DNA of 64,000 bases from Nocardia rhizosphaerihabitans (GTDB lineage Bacteria; Actinomycetota; Actinomycetes; Mycobacteriales; Mycobacteriaceae). The translations under genes were made by a program, and so were the position numbers. The stretch lies in the NCBI RefSeq assembly GCF_014646295.1, contig NZ_BMNE01000004.1:759970-823969 (forward strand), given 5' to 3'. The notes under the pieces are model-generated. The model did no database searches. It was not told where the DNA came from and saw only the letters and a program-made list of their open reading frames with translations. Numbering within the stretch: position 1 is the first letter of the stretch; the number at the start of each line of letters is the position of its first letter. This document shows, one piece after another, positions 49,801 through 57,387 of the stretch.

Positions 49801-51648
49801 GGCGGACACCTGACCCGCCGTCCGCACGAATTCGCCCAGGGCGGTGCCCAGTTCGGCCGGACGTCCCAGGCTGTCGCCGTGCCAGAAGGGCAGCCGGCCG
49901 GGCAGGCCGAAGGCGGGCGATACCAGCACCCGGTCGAAGGTGATTTCCTCGATCCGCCAGCTGGTCGCGCCGAGCGCGAAGACATCACCGACCCGCGACT
50001 CGTAGACCATCTCCTCGTCGAGTTCGCCCACCCGCGAGGCCTTTTCGCCGACCATGAACACCGCGAACATGCCGCGGTCGGGGATCGCGCCGCCGGAGGT
50101 GACGGCGAGGCGTTGGGCGCCGGGGCGGCCGGTGAGGGTGCCCGCGTCGCGGTCCCACACCACGCGGGGGCGCAGTTCGGCGAACTCGTCGGAGGGGTAG
50201 CGGCCCGCGAGCAGGTCGAGGACGGATTCGTAGGCCGAGCGGGGCAGGTTCGCGTAGCTGCCGGTGGCGCGGACGATGTCGAACCAGGCGTCGACGTCGA
50301 TGGGTTCGAGCGCGCAGGCGGCGACGGTCTGCTGGGCGAGAATGTCGAGCGGGTGCGCGGGGATCTGGAGTAGTTCGATCTCGCCCGCGAGCATGCGCTG
50401 GGCGGCGACGGTGCAGTGGATGACGTCGGTGCGGTGCTTGGGAAACAGCACGCCCCGCGAGATCTCGCCCACCTGGTGCCCGGCCCGGCCTACCCGCTGC
50501 AATCCGCTGGCCACCGACGGCGGCGCCTCCACCTGCACCACCAGGTCGACCGCGCCCATGTCGATGCCGAGTTCGAGGCTGCTGGTGGCGACCACACAGC
50601 GCAGCCGACCGCTCTTGAGGTCGTCCTCGATGAGCGCCCGCTGTTCCTTGCTGACCGACCCGTGGTGGGCGCGTGCCAGCAGCTGGTCGGCGCCGTGGAT
50701 CACCTCGGTGGACGGCCCGAGCTGGGCGGGCGGCGCGTGCTCGGTGTCCACCGGCTCACCCAGCCGGGCGGCGTAGGCCTCGTTGAGCCGCGCGGTGAGC
50801 CGTTCGGCCAGCCGCCGCGAGTTGGCGAACACGATGGAGGACCGATGCTCGAGCACCAGGTCGACGATGGCTTCGTCGACGTGCGGCCAGATCGACCCCG
50901 GCTGGTCGGAGTCACCGGGATCGGTCATATCGGCGACCGGAACCCGCACCGACAGATCGAAGGTCTTCGGCGCCGGCGGTCGCACGATGGTGATCGGCGC
51001 CGATCCCACCAGGAACCGCGCGACCTCTTCCGGCGGCCGGACGGTCGCCGACAGCCCGATCCGCTGTGCCGGTCGCTCGGTCAGCTGATCGAGCCGGGCC
51101 AGCGACAACGCCAGATGCGCGCCGCGCTTGCTGCCCGCGATGGCGTGCACCTCGTCGACGATCACGGTGTTGACCTGAGACAGGGTCTCGCGAGCCGCCG
51201 AGGTGAGCAACAGGAACAGCGATTCGGGTGTGGTGATGAGAATGTCCGGCGGAGTGCGCTGCATGGCCCGCCGCTGCGCCGGTGTGGTGTCGCCGGAGCG
51301 CACGCCCACGGAGATGTCGAGCGGCTCGAGCCCCAGCCGCTTGGCTGTCTGCGTGACCCCCACCAGCGGCGCCCGCAGATTCCGCTCCACATCCACGGCC
51401 AGCGCCTTGAGCGGCGAGACGTACAGCACCGAGGTTCCGCGCGGCGTCCCAGGCTCCGGCGCAGGGCGCGTGGCCAGCTGATCGATGGCCCACAGGAACG
51501 CCGACAGCGTCTTGCCCGACCCGGTGGGCGCGACGACCAGCGTGTGCTCCCCGTCCGCGATCGCCTTCCACGCCCCGAGCTGGGCCGACGTGGGCCCGGC
51601 GAAGGCCCCGTCGAACCACTGCGCGGTAGCGGGAGAGAACCGATCCAT
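46822..51648 (-). CDS. lhr: Large ATP-dependent DNA helicase Lhr
   Basis: 1608 residues. N-terminal SF2 core: APTGSGKTLSAFL (Walker A), IVDEVHAIAGSKRGAHL (DEVH box), LSATVRPPEEVARF, then HHGSVSKEQRALIEDDL and VQVEAPPSVASGLQRVGRAGH (motif VI). Then a winged-helix/beta-barrel Lhr core to ~850, and the C-terminal ~700-residue Lhr-CTD. A helicase of this size is the full-length Lhr, a 3'-to-5' translocase that unwinds RNA:DNA hybrids. An upstream ATG (51678) would add 10 residues. It is immediately followed by nei, consistent with a shared repair role. Confidence 0.95.
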   Translation of the reverse strand: MDRFSPATAQWFDGAFAGPTSAQLGAWKAIADGEHTLVVAPTGSGKTLSAFLWAIDQLATRPAPEPGTPRGTSVLYVSPLKALAVDVERNLRAPLVGVTQTAKRLGLEPLDISVGVRSGDTTPAQRRAMQRTPPDILITTPESLFLLLTSAARETLSQVNTVIVDEVHAIAGSKRGAHLALSLARLDQLTERPAQRIGLSATVRPPEEVARFLVGSAPITIVRPPAPKTFDLSVRVPVADMTDPGDSDQPGSIWPHVDEAIVDLVLEHRSSIVFANSRRLAERLTARLNEAYAARLGEPVDTEHAPPAQLGPSTEVIHGADQLLARAHHGSVSKEQRALIEDDLKSGRLRCVVATSSLELGIDMGAVDLVVQVEAPPSVASGLQRVGRAGHQVGEISRGVLFPKHRTDVIHCTVAAQRMLAGEIELLQIPAHPLDILAQQTVAACALEPIDVDAWFDIVRATGSYANLPRSAYESVLDLLAGRYPSDEFAELRPRVVWDRDAGTLTGRPGAQRLAVTSGGAIPDRGMFAVFMVGEKASRVGELDEEMVYESRVGDVFALGATSWRIEEITFDRVLVSPAFGLPGRLPFWHGDSLGRPAELGTALGEFVRTAGQVSADELSRIVADMGTRPPGSAASQDNSSEPRSSAVAIHEPASDGSEKKTTRPRSTKRAESPDAASARLEQLVRTAGLDQNATANMVGLLEEQRAATGQLPTDRTLIVERFRDELGDWRLVLHSPYGTPVHAPWALAVGARLQERFGIDAAPTASDDGIVVRLPDTTDDPPGAELFAFEPDEIDDIVTEQVGGSALFASRFRECAARALLLPRRDPGKRAPLWQQRQRSAQLLDVARKFPDFPILLEAVRECLRDVYDLPSLRDLLTKVARREIRLIDVETASPSPFANALLFSYIGQFLYDGDSPLAERRAAALALDSSLLAELLGRVELRELLDPAVIALTERELQRLTPERWARDAEGLADLLRLLGPLTPAEAAARCVRRSADDAATHRAEPQDSDIDLADSDAPTWFAELRDAHRALEVSFAGETWWVAIEDAARLRDALGVPLPIGVPAAFIEPVPDPLGDLVGRYARTHAPFTTADVAARFGLGSAVAATALHRLLAEKRVVEGEFTPATAGTEWCDAQVLRRLRRRSLAAARHEVEPVSTAALGRFLPAWQHVGSGELRGIDGVATVVEQLAGVPIPASAWESLILPTRVRDYSPAMLDELMASGEVIWSGHGAITARDGWIALHLADQAPFTLPPPDDIDPTDIQLGLLAALGAPLEPWPPRVDRTPTVDQDNPRRLPATLHGGGAYFFRQLSDATGLLDDKAVGDALWQLVWAGYVSGDTFAPVRALLSGTARSTTAHRTPRRAPRGRAYLPRPSMPTRTGPPTLAGRWSILPERVQDNTLRAHATADQLLERYGVLTRGSVQNEGVPGGFALMYRVLTEFEDRGRCRRGYFVDTLGGAQFSTTDTVDRLRSFDTDRNTAQPGVALALASCDPANPYGAALPWPKGDAEGGHRPGRKAGALVVLVGGELVLYVERGGKTLLSFTEDPGLRRMAATALAGLVHDRRVDGLVVDKINGETVHGNTFADVLVEAGFSMTPRGLRLRRQV

Positions 51649-51758
51649 AGGTTTCAGTGTGCACCGGGCCACCGACAATCCCGCCGAGGCGAGCGTTCGG
51701 CGAAGCCGGAGAAGGGCTGATGGCAGGGGCAGTGTGACCGGCGCTACTCTGGGCTCTC

Positions 51759-52301
51759 GTGCAAACGGTGCTCAGAGTCGACCTCGTCGGTCATGGCTTG
51801 ACCGAGGCGATACGGAAGGCGCGATTCCCTGTCGACGAACCACTGGACGAGTCGGGGCGCGCTGCGCTGCGCGCGGACGCATTGTTGGCCGATGCCCAGG
51901 TGCGGACGGGGCCGGAGCGGCGGGCTCGGGAGACGGCGGAGGCGCTAGGGCTGGTCGGCGAGCTGGATGCGCGATTACGGGATCTGGATTCCGGGTCGTG
52001 GCGGGGGACCGAGATGGGCAGTCTGGCACAGGATCAGCTGTTCGCGTGGCTCACCGATCCCGAATTCCGTGGGCACGGTGGCGAATCGGTGACCGACCTG
52101 GTCGACCGGGCGCGGTTCTGGCTGGCCGAGATCGCCTCGGCGGGCCGGGACACGGTGGCGGTGACGCATCCGGCGGTGATCAGGGCGGTGCTGCTCGTCG
52201 TGCTCGACGCACCGCCGAAGTCGTTCTGGCGCATCGATGTTCCGCCGGCGAGCGTCACCCGTCTGCACTACCGCGGCAACTGGACGCTGCGGCTGGGCTA
52301 G
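51759..52301 (+). CDS. Histidine phosphatase (phosphoglycerate mutase-like) family protein, degenerate
   Basis: 180 residues. The fold is clear: VLRVDLVGHGLTEAIRKARFP, then TGPERRARETAEAL and RDLDSGSWRG, and VAVTHPAVIRAVLLVVL with the second histidine. But the hallmark RHG is GHG here: Gly11 (GGT at 51789-51791) replaces the phosphate-binding Arg, while His12 remains. Activity may be lost or altered. A short protein without a signal peptide. A terminator and tRNA follow. Confidence 0.8.
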   Translation: MQTVLRVDLVGHGLTEAIRKARFPVDEPLDESGRAALRADALLADAQVRTGPERRARETAEALGLVGELDARLRDLDSGSWRGTEMGSLAQDQLFAWLTDPEFRGHGGESVTDLVDRARFWLAEIASAGRDTVAVTHPAVIRAVLLVVLDAPPKSFWRIDVPPASVTRLHYRGNWTLRLG

Positions 52302-52307
52302 AAACGG

Positions 52308-52341
52308 CGAAAGCCCCGGAGTCTGAACTCCGGGGCTTTCG
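52308..52341. terminator. Terminator hairpin between the phosphatase-like gene and the initiator tRNA
   Basis: A perfect 15-bp stem (52308-52322 with 52327-52341) with loop CTGA. It follows the plus-strand gene by six bases and lies six bases beyond the 3' end of the minus-strand tRNA, so it can serve both. Confidence 0.85.
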
Positions 52342-52346
52342 TCTAG

Positions 52347-52420
52347 TAGCGGGAACAGGATTTGAACCTGCGACCTCTGGGTTATGAGCCCAGCGAGCTA
52401 CCGAGCTGCTCCATCCCGCG
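52347..52420 (-). tRNA. Initiator tRNA-fMet (CAT anticodon)
   Basis: 74-nucleotide cloverleaf: acceptor pairs G2-C71 to A7-T66 with an unpaired C1-T72, anticodon loop CTCATAA on a stem of three G-C pairs (GGG/CCC), and T loop GGTTCAAATCC. The 1-72 mismatch and the three G-C pairs mark it as the initiator. CCA is not encoded. No other tRNA is nearby. Confidence 0.96.
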
Positions 52421-52472
52421 TCGTAAACACCACTGTACACGCCGCGGCACGGATGACGAAATCGGTTTCTGA

Positions 52473-53996
52473 TCAGCCGAAAGTTATCCCCTGGGCCAGC
52501 GGGAGCTCGGTCGAGTAGTTGACGGTGTTGGTGGCCCTGCGCATGTAGGCCTTCCACGAGTCGGATCCGGATTCGCGTCCGCCGCCGGTGTTCTTCTCGC
52601 CGCCGAACGCGCCGCCGATCTCGGCGCCCGATGTGCCGATATTGACATTGGCGATGCCGCAGTCCGAGCCGGCCAGGAATCGTTCGGCCTCGCGCTGGTC
52701 GAGGGTGAAGATCGACGAGGAAAGTCCCTGCGGCACATCGTTGTTGAGTGCGATGGCGGCGTCGATGTCGTCGTAGGTGAGTACGTAGAGGATCGGCGCG
52801 AAGGTCTCCTCGCGCACCAGCTCCGTCTGTGCGGGCATCCGCACCACCGAGGGCCGCACGTAGTAGGCGTCGGGGCCTAACAGATCGATTCGCTCACCAC
52901 CGCAGATGATTTCGCCGCCCTCGTCCACCGCGCGGGAGAGCGCTTTCTGCATCGAGGTGAACGCGCGCTCGCTGATCAGCGGCCCGACCAGCACACCCTC
53001 GTCGAGCGGATTACCCACGCGCAGTTGGCCATACGCCGCCGCGAGCTGCTCGACGAGCCGATCGGCGATCGAACTGTGCACGATCAGCCTGCGCAGCGTG
53101 GTGCAGCGCTGACCCGCCGTCCCCGCCGCGGCGAAGACGATCCCGCGCACCGCCAGTTCCAGATCCGCGCTCGGCGCGACGATCGCGGCATTGTTGCCAC
53201 CCAGCTCCAGCAGGCAGCGGCCGAACCGCCCCGCCACCCGCGGCGCGACAACGCCACCCATCCGCACCGAGCCGGTCGCGCTGAGCAGCGCGACCCGCGA
53301 GTCGTCGACGAGCGCCTCGCCGACCGTCGCGTCGCCCTGGATCAGCTGGTGCACTTCGGGATCCGCACCCACATCGACCGCGGCGCGATGCAGCAGGGTG
53401 TGACAGGCCAGCGCGGTCAACGGCGTGGTCTCCGACGGCTTCCACACCACCGTGTCACCGCAGACCAGCGCGATGGCGGTATTCCACGCCCACACCGCGA
53501 CCGGGAAGTTGAACGCCGAGATCACGCCGACGACGCCCAGTGGATGCCAGGTCTCCATGAGCCGGTGACCCGGCCGCTCGGAAGGCATTGTCACGCCGTA
53601 GAGCTGGCGCGAGAGGCCGATCGCGAACTCGCAGACGTCGATCATCTCCTGGACCTCGCCCAGCGCCTCCGGCCCGATCTTGCCCGCCTCCAGGGTGACC
53701 AGTTCGGCGAGCTCACCCTGATGCGCGACCAGCAGCTGCGCCAGCCTGCGCACGAGCGCCGCACGGACCGGCGCGGGCACCGTGCGCCACGACTGGAACG
53801 CGACGGCCGCCCGGCCGATCGCGGCATCGACCTCGGTGGGCGTGTCGGCGGTCAGCGGCAGCAGGGTGCCGCCGGAGATCGGCGTGCGCGCGAGCAAGGA
53901 GCCGGGCTCGGGCACGCTCGCGCCGAGGCCGTGCAGCAGGGCCCTGGCACGCAGCCCCAGCTGCTCGGAGAAGTGCTCGGTCACGGTGTGGGTCAT
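52473..53996 (-). CDS. pcd: L-piperidine/piperideine-6-carboxylate dehydrogenase
   Basis: 507 residues, ALDH7-type (antiquitin-like) aldehyde dehydrogenase. Catalytic Cys in AAGTAGQRCTTLRRL, Glu in LLELGGNNAAI, NAD loop SATGSVRMG. AFNFPVAVWAWN and GEKNTGGGRESGSDSWKAYMRR are characteristic of the family. It oxidises the Lat product, L-piperideine-6-carboxylate (alpha-aminoadipate semialdehyde), to L-2-aminoadipate. It is divergent from lrpA-lat. The same trio is in mycobacteria as Rv3290c/3291c/3293, from memory. Confidence 0.9.
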   Translation of the reverse strand: MTHTVTEHFSEQLGLRARALLHGLGASVPEPGSLLARTPISGGTLLPLTADTPTEVDAAIGRAAVAFQSWRTVPAPVRAALVRRLAQLLVAHQGELAELVTLEAGKIGPEALGEVQEMIDVCEFAIGLSRQLYGVTMPSERPGHRLMETWHPLGVVGVISAFNFPVAVWAWNTAIALVCGDTVVWKPSETTPLTALACHTLLHRAAVDVGADPEVHQLIQGDATVGEALVDDSRVALLSATGSVRMGGVVAPRVAGRFGRCLLELGGNNAAIVAPSADLELAVRGIVFAAAGTAGQRCTTLRRLIVHSSIADRLVEQLAAAYGQLRVGNPLDEGVLVGPLISERAFTSMQKALSRAVDEGGEIICGGERIDLLGPDAYYVRPSVVRMPAQTELVREETFAPILYVLTYDDIDAAIALNNDVPQGLSSSIFTLDQREAERFLAGSDCGIANVNIGTSGAEIGGAFGGEKNTGGGRESGSDSWKAYMRRATNTVNYSTELPLAQGITFG

Positions 53997-54030
53997 CGCT
54001 GCTCACCTTCTGCTGTTTGGTACGGCTCAC

Positions 54031-54076
54031 GGAAAAGTTCGGTGGAATTCGGTGGGGGAACAGAAAGAAGTTTTCC
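54031..54076. promoter_or_regulatory. Long-spaced inverted repeat between pcd and lrpA
   Basis: GGAAAAGTTC (54031-54040) is inverted as GAAGTTTTCC (54067-54076) with one mismatch, arms 26 bases apart. It lies in the 114-base divergent region. Extended spaced sites suit an Lrp-type multimer. Confidence 0.5.
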
Positions 54077-54110
54077 CCGCGCAACCCCCGTGCTGCGTTA
54101 GCCTTCGCTG

Positions 54111-54563
54111 ATGGCGGATACACCGGCTAGACCCCAGCTCGACGATATCGACCGACTATTGATCAAAGAACTGATGAGCGATGGTCGCGCCACGTTGTCG
54201 AACCTGGCGGAGAAGGCCAGCCTCTCGGTCTCGGCAGTGCAGTCGCGGGTGCGCAGGCTCGAAGCGCGCGGAGTGATCCGCGGGTACGCGGCGCATGTCG
54301 ATCCCGAAGCGCTCGGCCACCTGTTGTCGGCGTTCGTCGCGATCACTCCTCTCGACCCGTCCCAGCCCGATGACGCGCCCGCCCTGCTGCAGCACATCCC
54401 CGGCATCGAGGCGTGCCACTCGGTGGCGGGCGAGGAGAGCTATGTCCTGCTGGTCCGGGTCGCCTCGCCGCGGCACCTGGAACAGCTGCTGCAGGAGATC
54501 CGGGCCACCGCCAACGTGCGGACGCGCAGCACCATCATCCTGCAGACATTCTATGACAGGTAA
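54111..54563 (+). CDS. lrpA: Lrp/AsnC-family regulator
   Basis: 150 residues. HTH domain ~8-55 (LDDIDRLLIKELMSDGRATLSNLA in pieces; VSAVQSRVRRLEARGVIRGY), and the RAM effector domain (YVLLVRVASPRHLEQLLQEIR). It lies between divergent pcd and same-strand lat. M. tuberculosis LrpA binds the lat region and is starvation-induced, from memory. It probably responds to an amino acid such as lysine. Confidence 0.92.
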   Translation: MADTPARPQLDDIDRLLIKELMSDGRATLSNLAEKASLSVSAVQSRVRRLEARGVIRGYAAHVDPEALGHLLSAFVAITPLDPSQPDDAPALLQHIPGIEACHSVAGEESYVLLVRVASPRHLEQLLQEIRATANVRTRSTIILQTFYDR

Positions 54564-54579
54564 CGATTCCTCGTAATAG

Positions 54580-54605
54580 TTCCGCGATTCCGTAGAGGTT
54601 CCGTA
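54580..54605 (+). promoter_or_regulatory. Cluster of TTCCG repeats in the lat leader
   Basis: TTCCG occurs at 54580, 54588 and 54599; the last two extend to TTCCGTA. They lie 24-49 bases before the lat start and may be LrpA contact sites or part of the promoter. Confidence 0.35.
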
Positions 54606-54628
54606 AATATTTGCGTACCCTCGGTTTT

Positions 54629-55969
54629 GTGACCATCGAACTGGAGCGCCCCGGCGCGGCGGTCACCCCCGCCAACCGGGTCCACGAAATCCTGTCCTCG
54701 CACATCCTCGCGGACGGCTTCGAACTTGTGCTCGATCTGCACAAGTCACACGGCCGCACGCTCATCGACGAACGTGACGGCACGGCCTACCTCGACATGT
54801 TCGGCTTCTTCGCCTCCAACGCGCTCGGGATGAACCATCCCGCGCTGGCGGGCGACGAGCGCTTCCGCGCCGAACTGGCCACCGCCGCGCTGAACAAGCC
54901 GAGCAATTCCGATATGTACACCGTGGAGATGGCTCGCTTCGTCGAGACCTTCGTCCGCGTGATCGGCGATCCGCGACTACCGCATCTGTTCTTCATCGAC
55001 GGTGGTGCCCTCGCGGTGGAGAACGCGCTGAAGGTCGCGTTCGACTGGAAGAGCAGGCACAACGAGTCACGCGGCCGCTCACCGGAACTCGGCACCAAGG
55101 TGCTGCATCTGACCGGCGCCTTCCACGGCCGCAGCGGATATACGATGTCGCTGACCAACACCGACCCGATCAAGACCGCGCGCTTCCCGAAGTTCGACTG
55201 GCCGCGCATCGAGACACCGCACACCCTGGCCGGCCCCGACATCGAAGTGCTCGAAGCCAGGGCCGTCGCGCAGGCCGCGCAGGCCTTCGCCGACTATCCG
55301 CACGACATCGCCTGCTTCATCGCCGAGCCGATCCAGGGCGAGGGCGGTGACCGGCATCTGCGCCCGCAGTTCCTCGGCGCGATGCAGCGGCTGTGTCACG
55401 ACAACGACGCGCTGTTCGTCCTCGACGAGGTGCAGACCGGCGTCGGGATGACCGGAACCACCTGGGCGTACCAGCAATTGGGGCTGGAGCCCGATGTGGT
55501 GGCGTTCGGCAAGAAGACCCAGGTCTGCGGTGTCATGGCAGGCGGGCGGGTCGACGACGTGCCCGACAATGTCTTCCGGGTCAACTCCCGCCTGAACTCC
55601 ACCTGGGGCGGCAACCTCACCGACATGGTGCGCACCCGGCGCATCCTCGAAGTGCTGGAACAGGATCGGCTGATCGAGAAGTCGGTGCATCTCGGGGCCT
55701 ACCTGCTCGACCAGCTGTGCCAGCTCGCCGCCGCGCACCCGGACAAGGTGAGCGAGCCGCGCGGTCGCGGTCTGATGTGCGCGATCACGCTGGCCAGCCA
55801 GGACCTGCGGGATCGGGTGGTGACGGCGATGCGCGAACGTCAGCACGTGCTGCTGTTGGGGACCGGGGAGCGTGGCATCCGGTTCCGTCCGCCGCTGACG
55901 GTCACCGAGGAAGAACTCGGTCAGGTCGCTGATGCGTTCGATGCCGTGCTCTCGCGAGAACACGGGTAA
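54629..55969 (+). CDS. lat: L-lysine 6-aminotransferase
   Basis: 446 residues, class III PLP aminotransferase. PLP lysine in VVAFGKKTQVCGVMAG; FIAEPIQGEGGD, LFVLDEVQTGVGMTG, FHGRSGYTMSLTNTDP and NSRLNSTWGG are as in Lat of mycobacteria and beta-lactam producers. It moves the epsilon-amino group of lysine to 2-oxoglutarate; the product cyclises to piperideine-6-carboxylate, used by Pcd. GTG 54629. The stop codon TAA (55967-55969) lies inside box 1 of repeat copy C. Confidence 0.94.
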   Translation: MTIELERPGAAVTPANRVHEILSSHILADGFELVLDLHKSHGRTLIDERDGTAYLDMFGFFASNALGMNHPALAGDERFRAELATAALNKPSNSDMYTVEMARFVETFVRVIGDPRLPHLFFIDGGALAVENALKVAFDWKSRHNESRGRSPELGTKVLHLTGAFHGRSGYTMSLTNTDPIKTARFPKFDWPRIETPHTLAGPDIEVLEARAVAQAAQAFADYPHDIACFIAEPIQGEGGDRHLRPQFLGAMQRLCHDNDALFVLDEVQTGVGMTGTTWAYQQLGLEPDVVAFGKKTQVCGVMAGGRVDDVPDNVFRVNSRLNSTWGGNLTDMVRTRRILEVLEQDRLIEKSVHLGAYLLDQLCQLAAAHPDKVSEPRGRGLMCAITLASQDLRDRVVTAMRERQHVLLLGTGERGIRFRPPLTVTEEELGQVADAFDAVLSREHG

Positions 55970-56071
55970 CTCGTCGGGTACGGGCTGCGTCGGCGGCTGC
56001 ATTGCCGCCGGCCGCCCGTATTACCGTGGTAGAGCCTGAGTCTGGCTGAAATCGCGGAGAGGCGGGATAGC
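55961..56071 (+). repeat. Dispersed bipartite repeat, copy C
   Basis: Box 1 GGGTAACTCGTCGGGTACG (55964-55982), inner hairpin GGCGGC-TGCATT-GCCGCC, TTGCCGCCGGCCGCC, and box 2 GTCTGGC...GCGGAGAGGCGG (from 56040). The lat stop codon is the TAA of GGGTAACTC. The next gene starts ~80 bases beyond. Same orientation as A and B. Confidence 0.85.
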
Positions 56072-56149
56072 TAGATTTTCGCTGTCGTAGCTTCTAGGCT
56101 TCGCATCCATGTCATCCGGATGTCAGTACGACATGGAACGGTGCTGCGC

Positions 56150-57352
56150 ATGAGCCGCCGAACCGCGCGAATCGGACAAATTGCTGCTGCCTTGCTGCTC
56201 GCCGTCGCGGCGGGCTGCTCGAACAGCGAAGCCGTGACGGCCGAGACGCCGACAGCGGCGCCCACGTCGACCACCTCGCCGACCGCCATGCCGCCGCACA
56301 TGACCGACCTGCTGCCCGGCATGCCGCCGCCGCTCTCGCCCACCGACATCTACGCGGCCAACCGGGAACTCAGCCCGTCGGTCGCCGATCACCGGCCGCT
56401 GGTCTACGTGCCCAACAGCAAGTCCAACACGGTGACAGTGATCGACCAGAACACCTTCCAGGTGCTCGACACGTTCTCCTCGGGCGGTTCCGAACCCCAG
56501 CACGTGGTGCCGTCCTACGACATGCAAACCCTGTACGCCACCAACGATCTGCCGATCGGCGGCGGCAGCCTGCTGCCGATCGACCCGCGCACCGGAGCGC
56601 CTGCGGGACCGGCCATTCCGGTGCGCGACCCGTACAACATGTATTACACGCCGGACGGCAAGTTCGCCCTGGTCGTCGCCGAGGCGGACAAGTCGCTGGA
56701 CTTCTACGATCCGGTGACCTGGCAGAAGCTGCACGCCCTCGCGGTGCCCGAGTGCGCAGGCGTCGACCACATGGACTTCACCGCCGACGGGCGCTTCGCC
56801 CTCGCCAGCTGTGAATTCATCGGGCGGATGGCGGTTTTCGATGTCGCGCAGCGGACGCTGATCAAGATGATCGACCTGCCGGGCGGGCGCGGCGGTATGC
56901 CGCAGGACGTGAAGCTCTCGCCCGACGGGCACGTCTTCTTCGTCGCCGACATGATGGCCGACGGCATCTACACCTTCGACGCGCACACCTTCGTCAACAC
57001 CGGCTTCATCCCCACCGGCAAAGGGACGCACGGACTTTACGTGACGCGCGACTCCAAGCAGATGCTGATCACCAACCGGCACGAGGGCAGCATCTCGGTG
57101 TGGGACTTCGGCGCCGACGGGCTGGTGCACAAGTGGTTCATCCCCGGCGGCGGTAGCCCGGACATGGGCAACATCTCCGCCGACGGGCGGGTGTTCTGGG
57201 TGTCGGGCAGGCACAACAACGAGGTGTACGCGGTCGACATCGTCAACTGGAACCTGGTGGCGCGCATCCCCGTCGGCCACGGGCCGCACGGGCTGACGGT
57301 GTGGCCGCAGCCGGGGCGCTACTCCACCGGGCACACGGGGGTCATGCGCTAG
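56150..57352 (+). CDS. Lipoprotein with a YVTN-type beta-propeller
   Basis: 400 residues. A lipobox (LLLAVAAGCSN) gives lipidated Cys ~23. A Thr/Pro linker is followed by seven-bladed propeller-like repeats: PLVYVPNSKSNTVTVID, GKFALVVAEADKSLDFYD, GRFALASCEFIGRMAVFD, GHVFFVADMMADGIYTFD, KQMLITNRHEGSISVWDF, GRVFWVSGRHNNEVYAVDI. Each has the VYVxNxxxxxVxVID pattern of YncE/surface-layer propellers. A surface-exposed binding or scaffold role is likely; the ligand is unknown. Starts at ATG 56150; GTG 56141 is possible. Confidence 0.82.
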   Translation: MSRRTARIGQIAAALLLAVAAGCSNSEAVTAETPTAAPTSTTSPTAMPPHMTDLLPGMPPPLSPTDIYAANRELSPSVADHRPLVYVPNSKSNTVTVIDQNTFQVLDTFSSGGSEPQHVVPSYDMQTLYATNDLPIGGGSLLPIDPRTGAPAGPAIPVRDPYNMYYTPDGKFALVVAEADKSLDFYDPVTWQKLHALAVPECAGVDHMDFTADGRFALASCEFIGRMAVFDVAQRTLIKMIDLPGGRGGMPQDVKLSPDGHVFFVADMMADGIYTFDAHTFVNTGFIPTGKGTHGLYVTRDSKQMLITNRHEGSISVWDFGADGLVHKWFIPGGGSPDMGNISADGRVFWVSGRHNNEVYAVDIVNWNLVARIPVGHGPHGLTVWPQPGRYSTGHTGVMR

Positions 57353-57387
57353 CGGGGTGGTGCCTGTCGTGATGGCACCATGTGCGA

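Noticed and set aside
54629..55969. lat as a marker of a cephamycin cluster
   Set aside because: No beta-lactam biosynthesis gene is present in the window; the trio with lrpA and pcd is the mycobacterial-type catabolic set.
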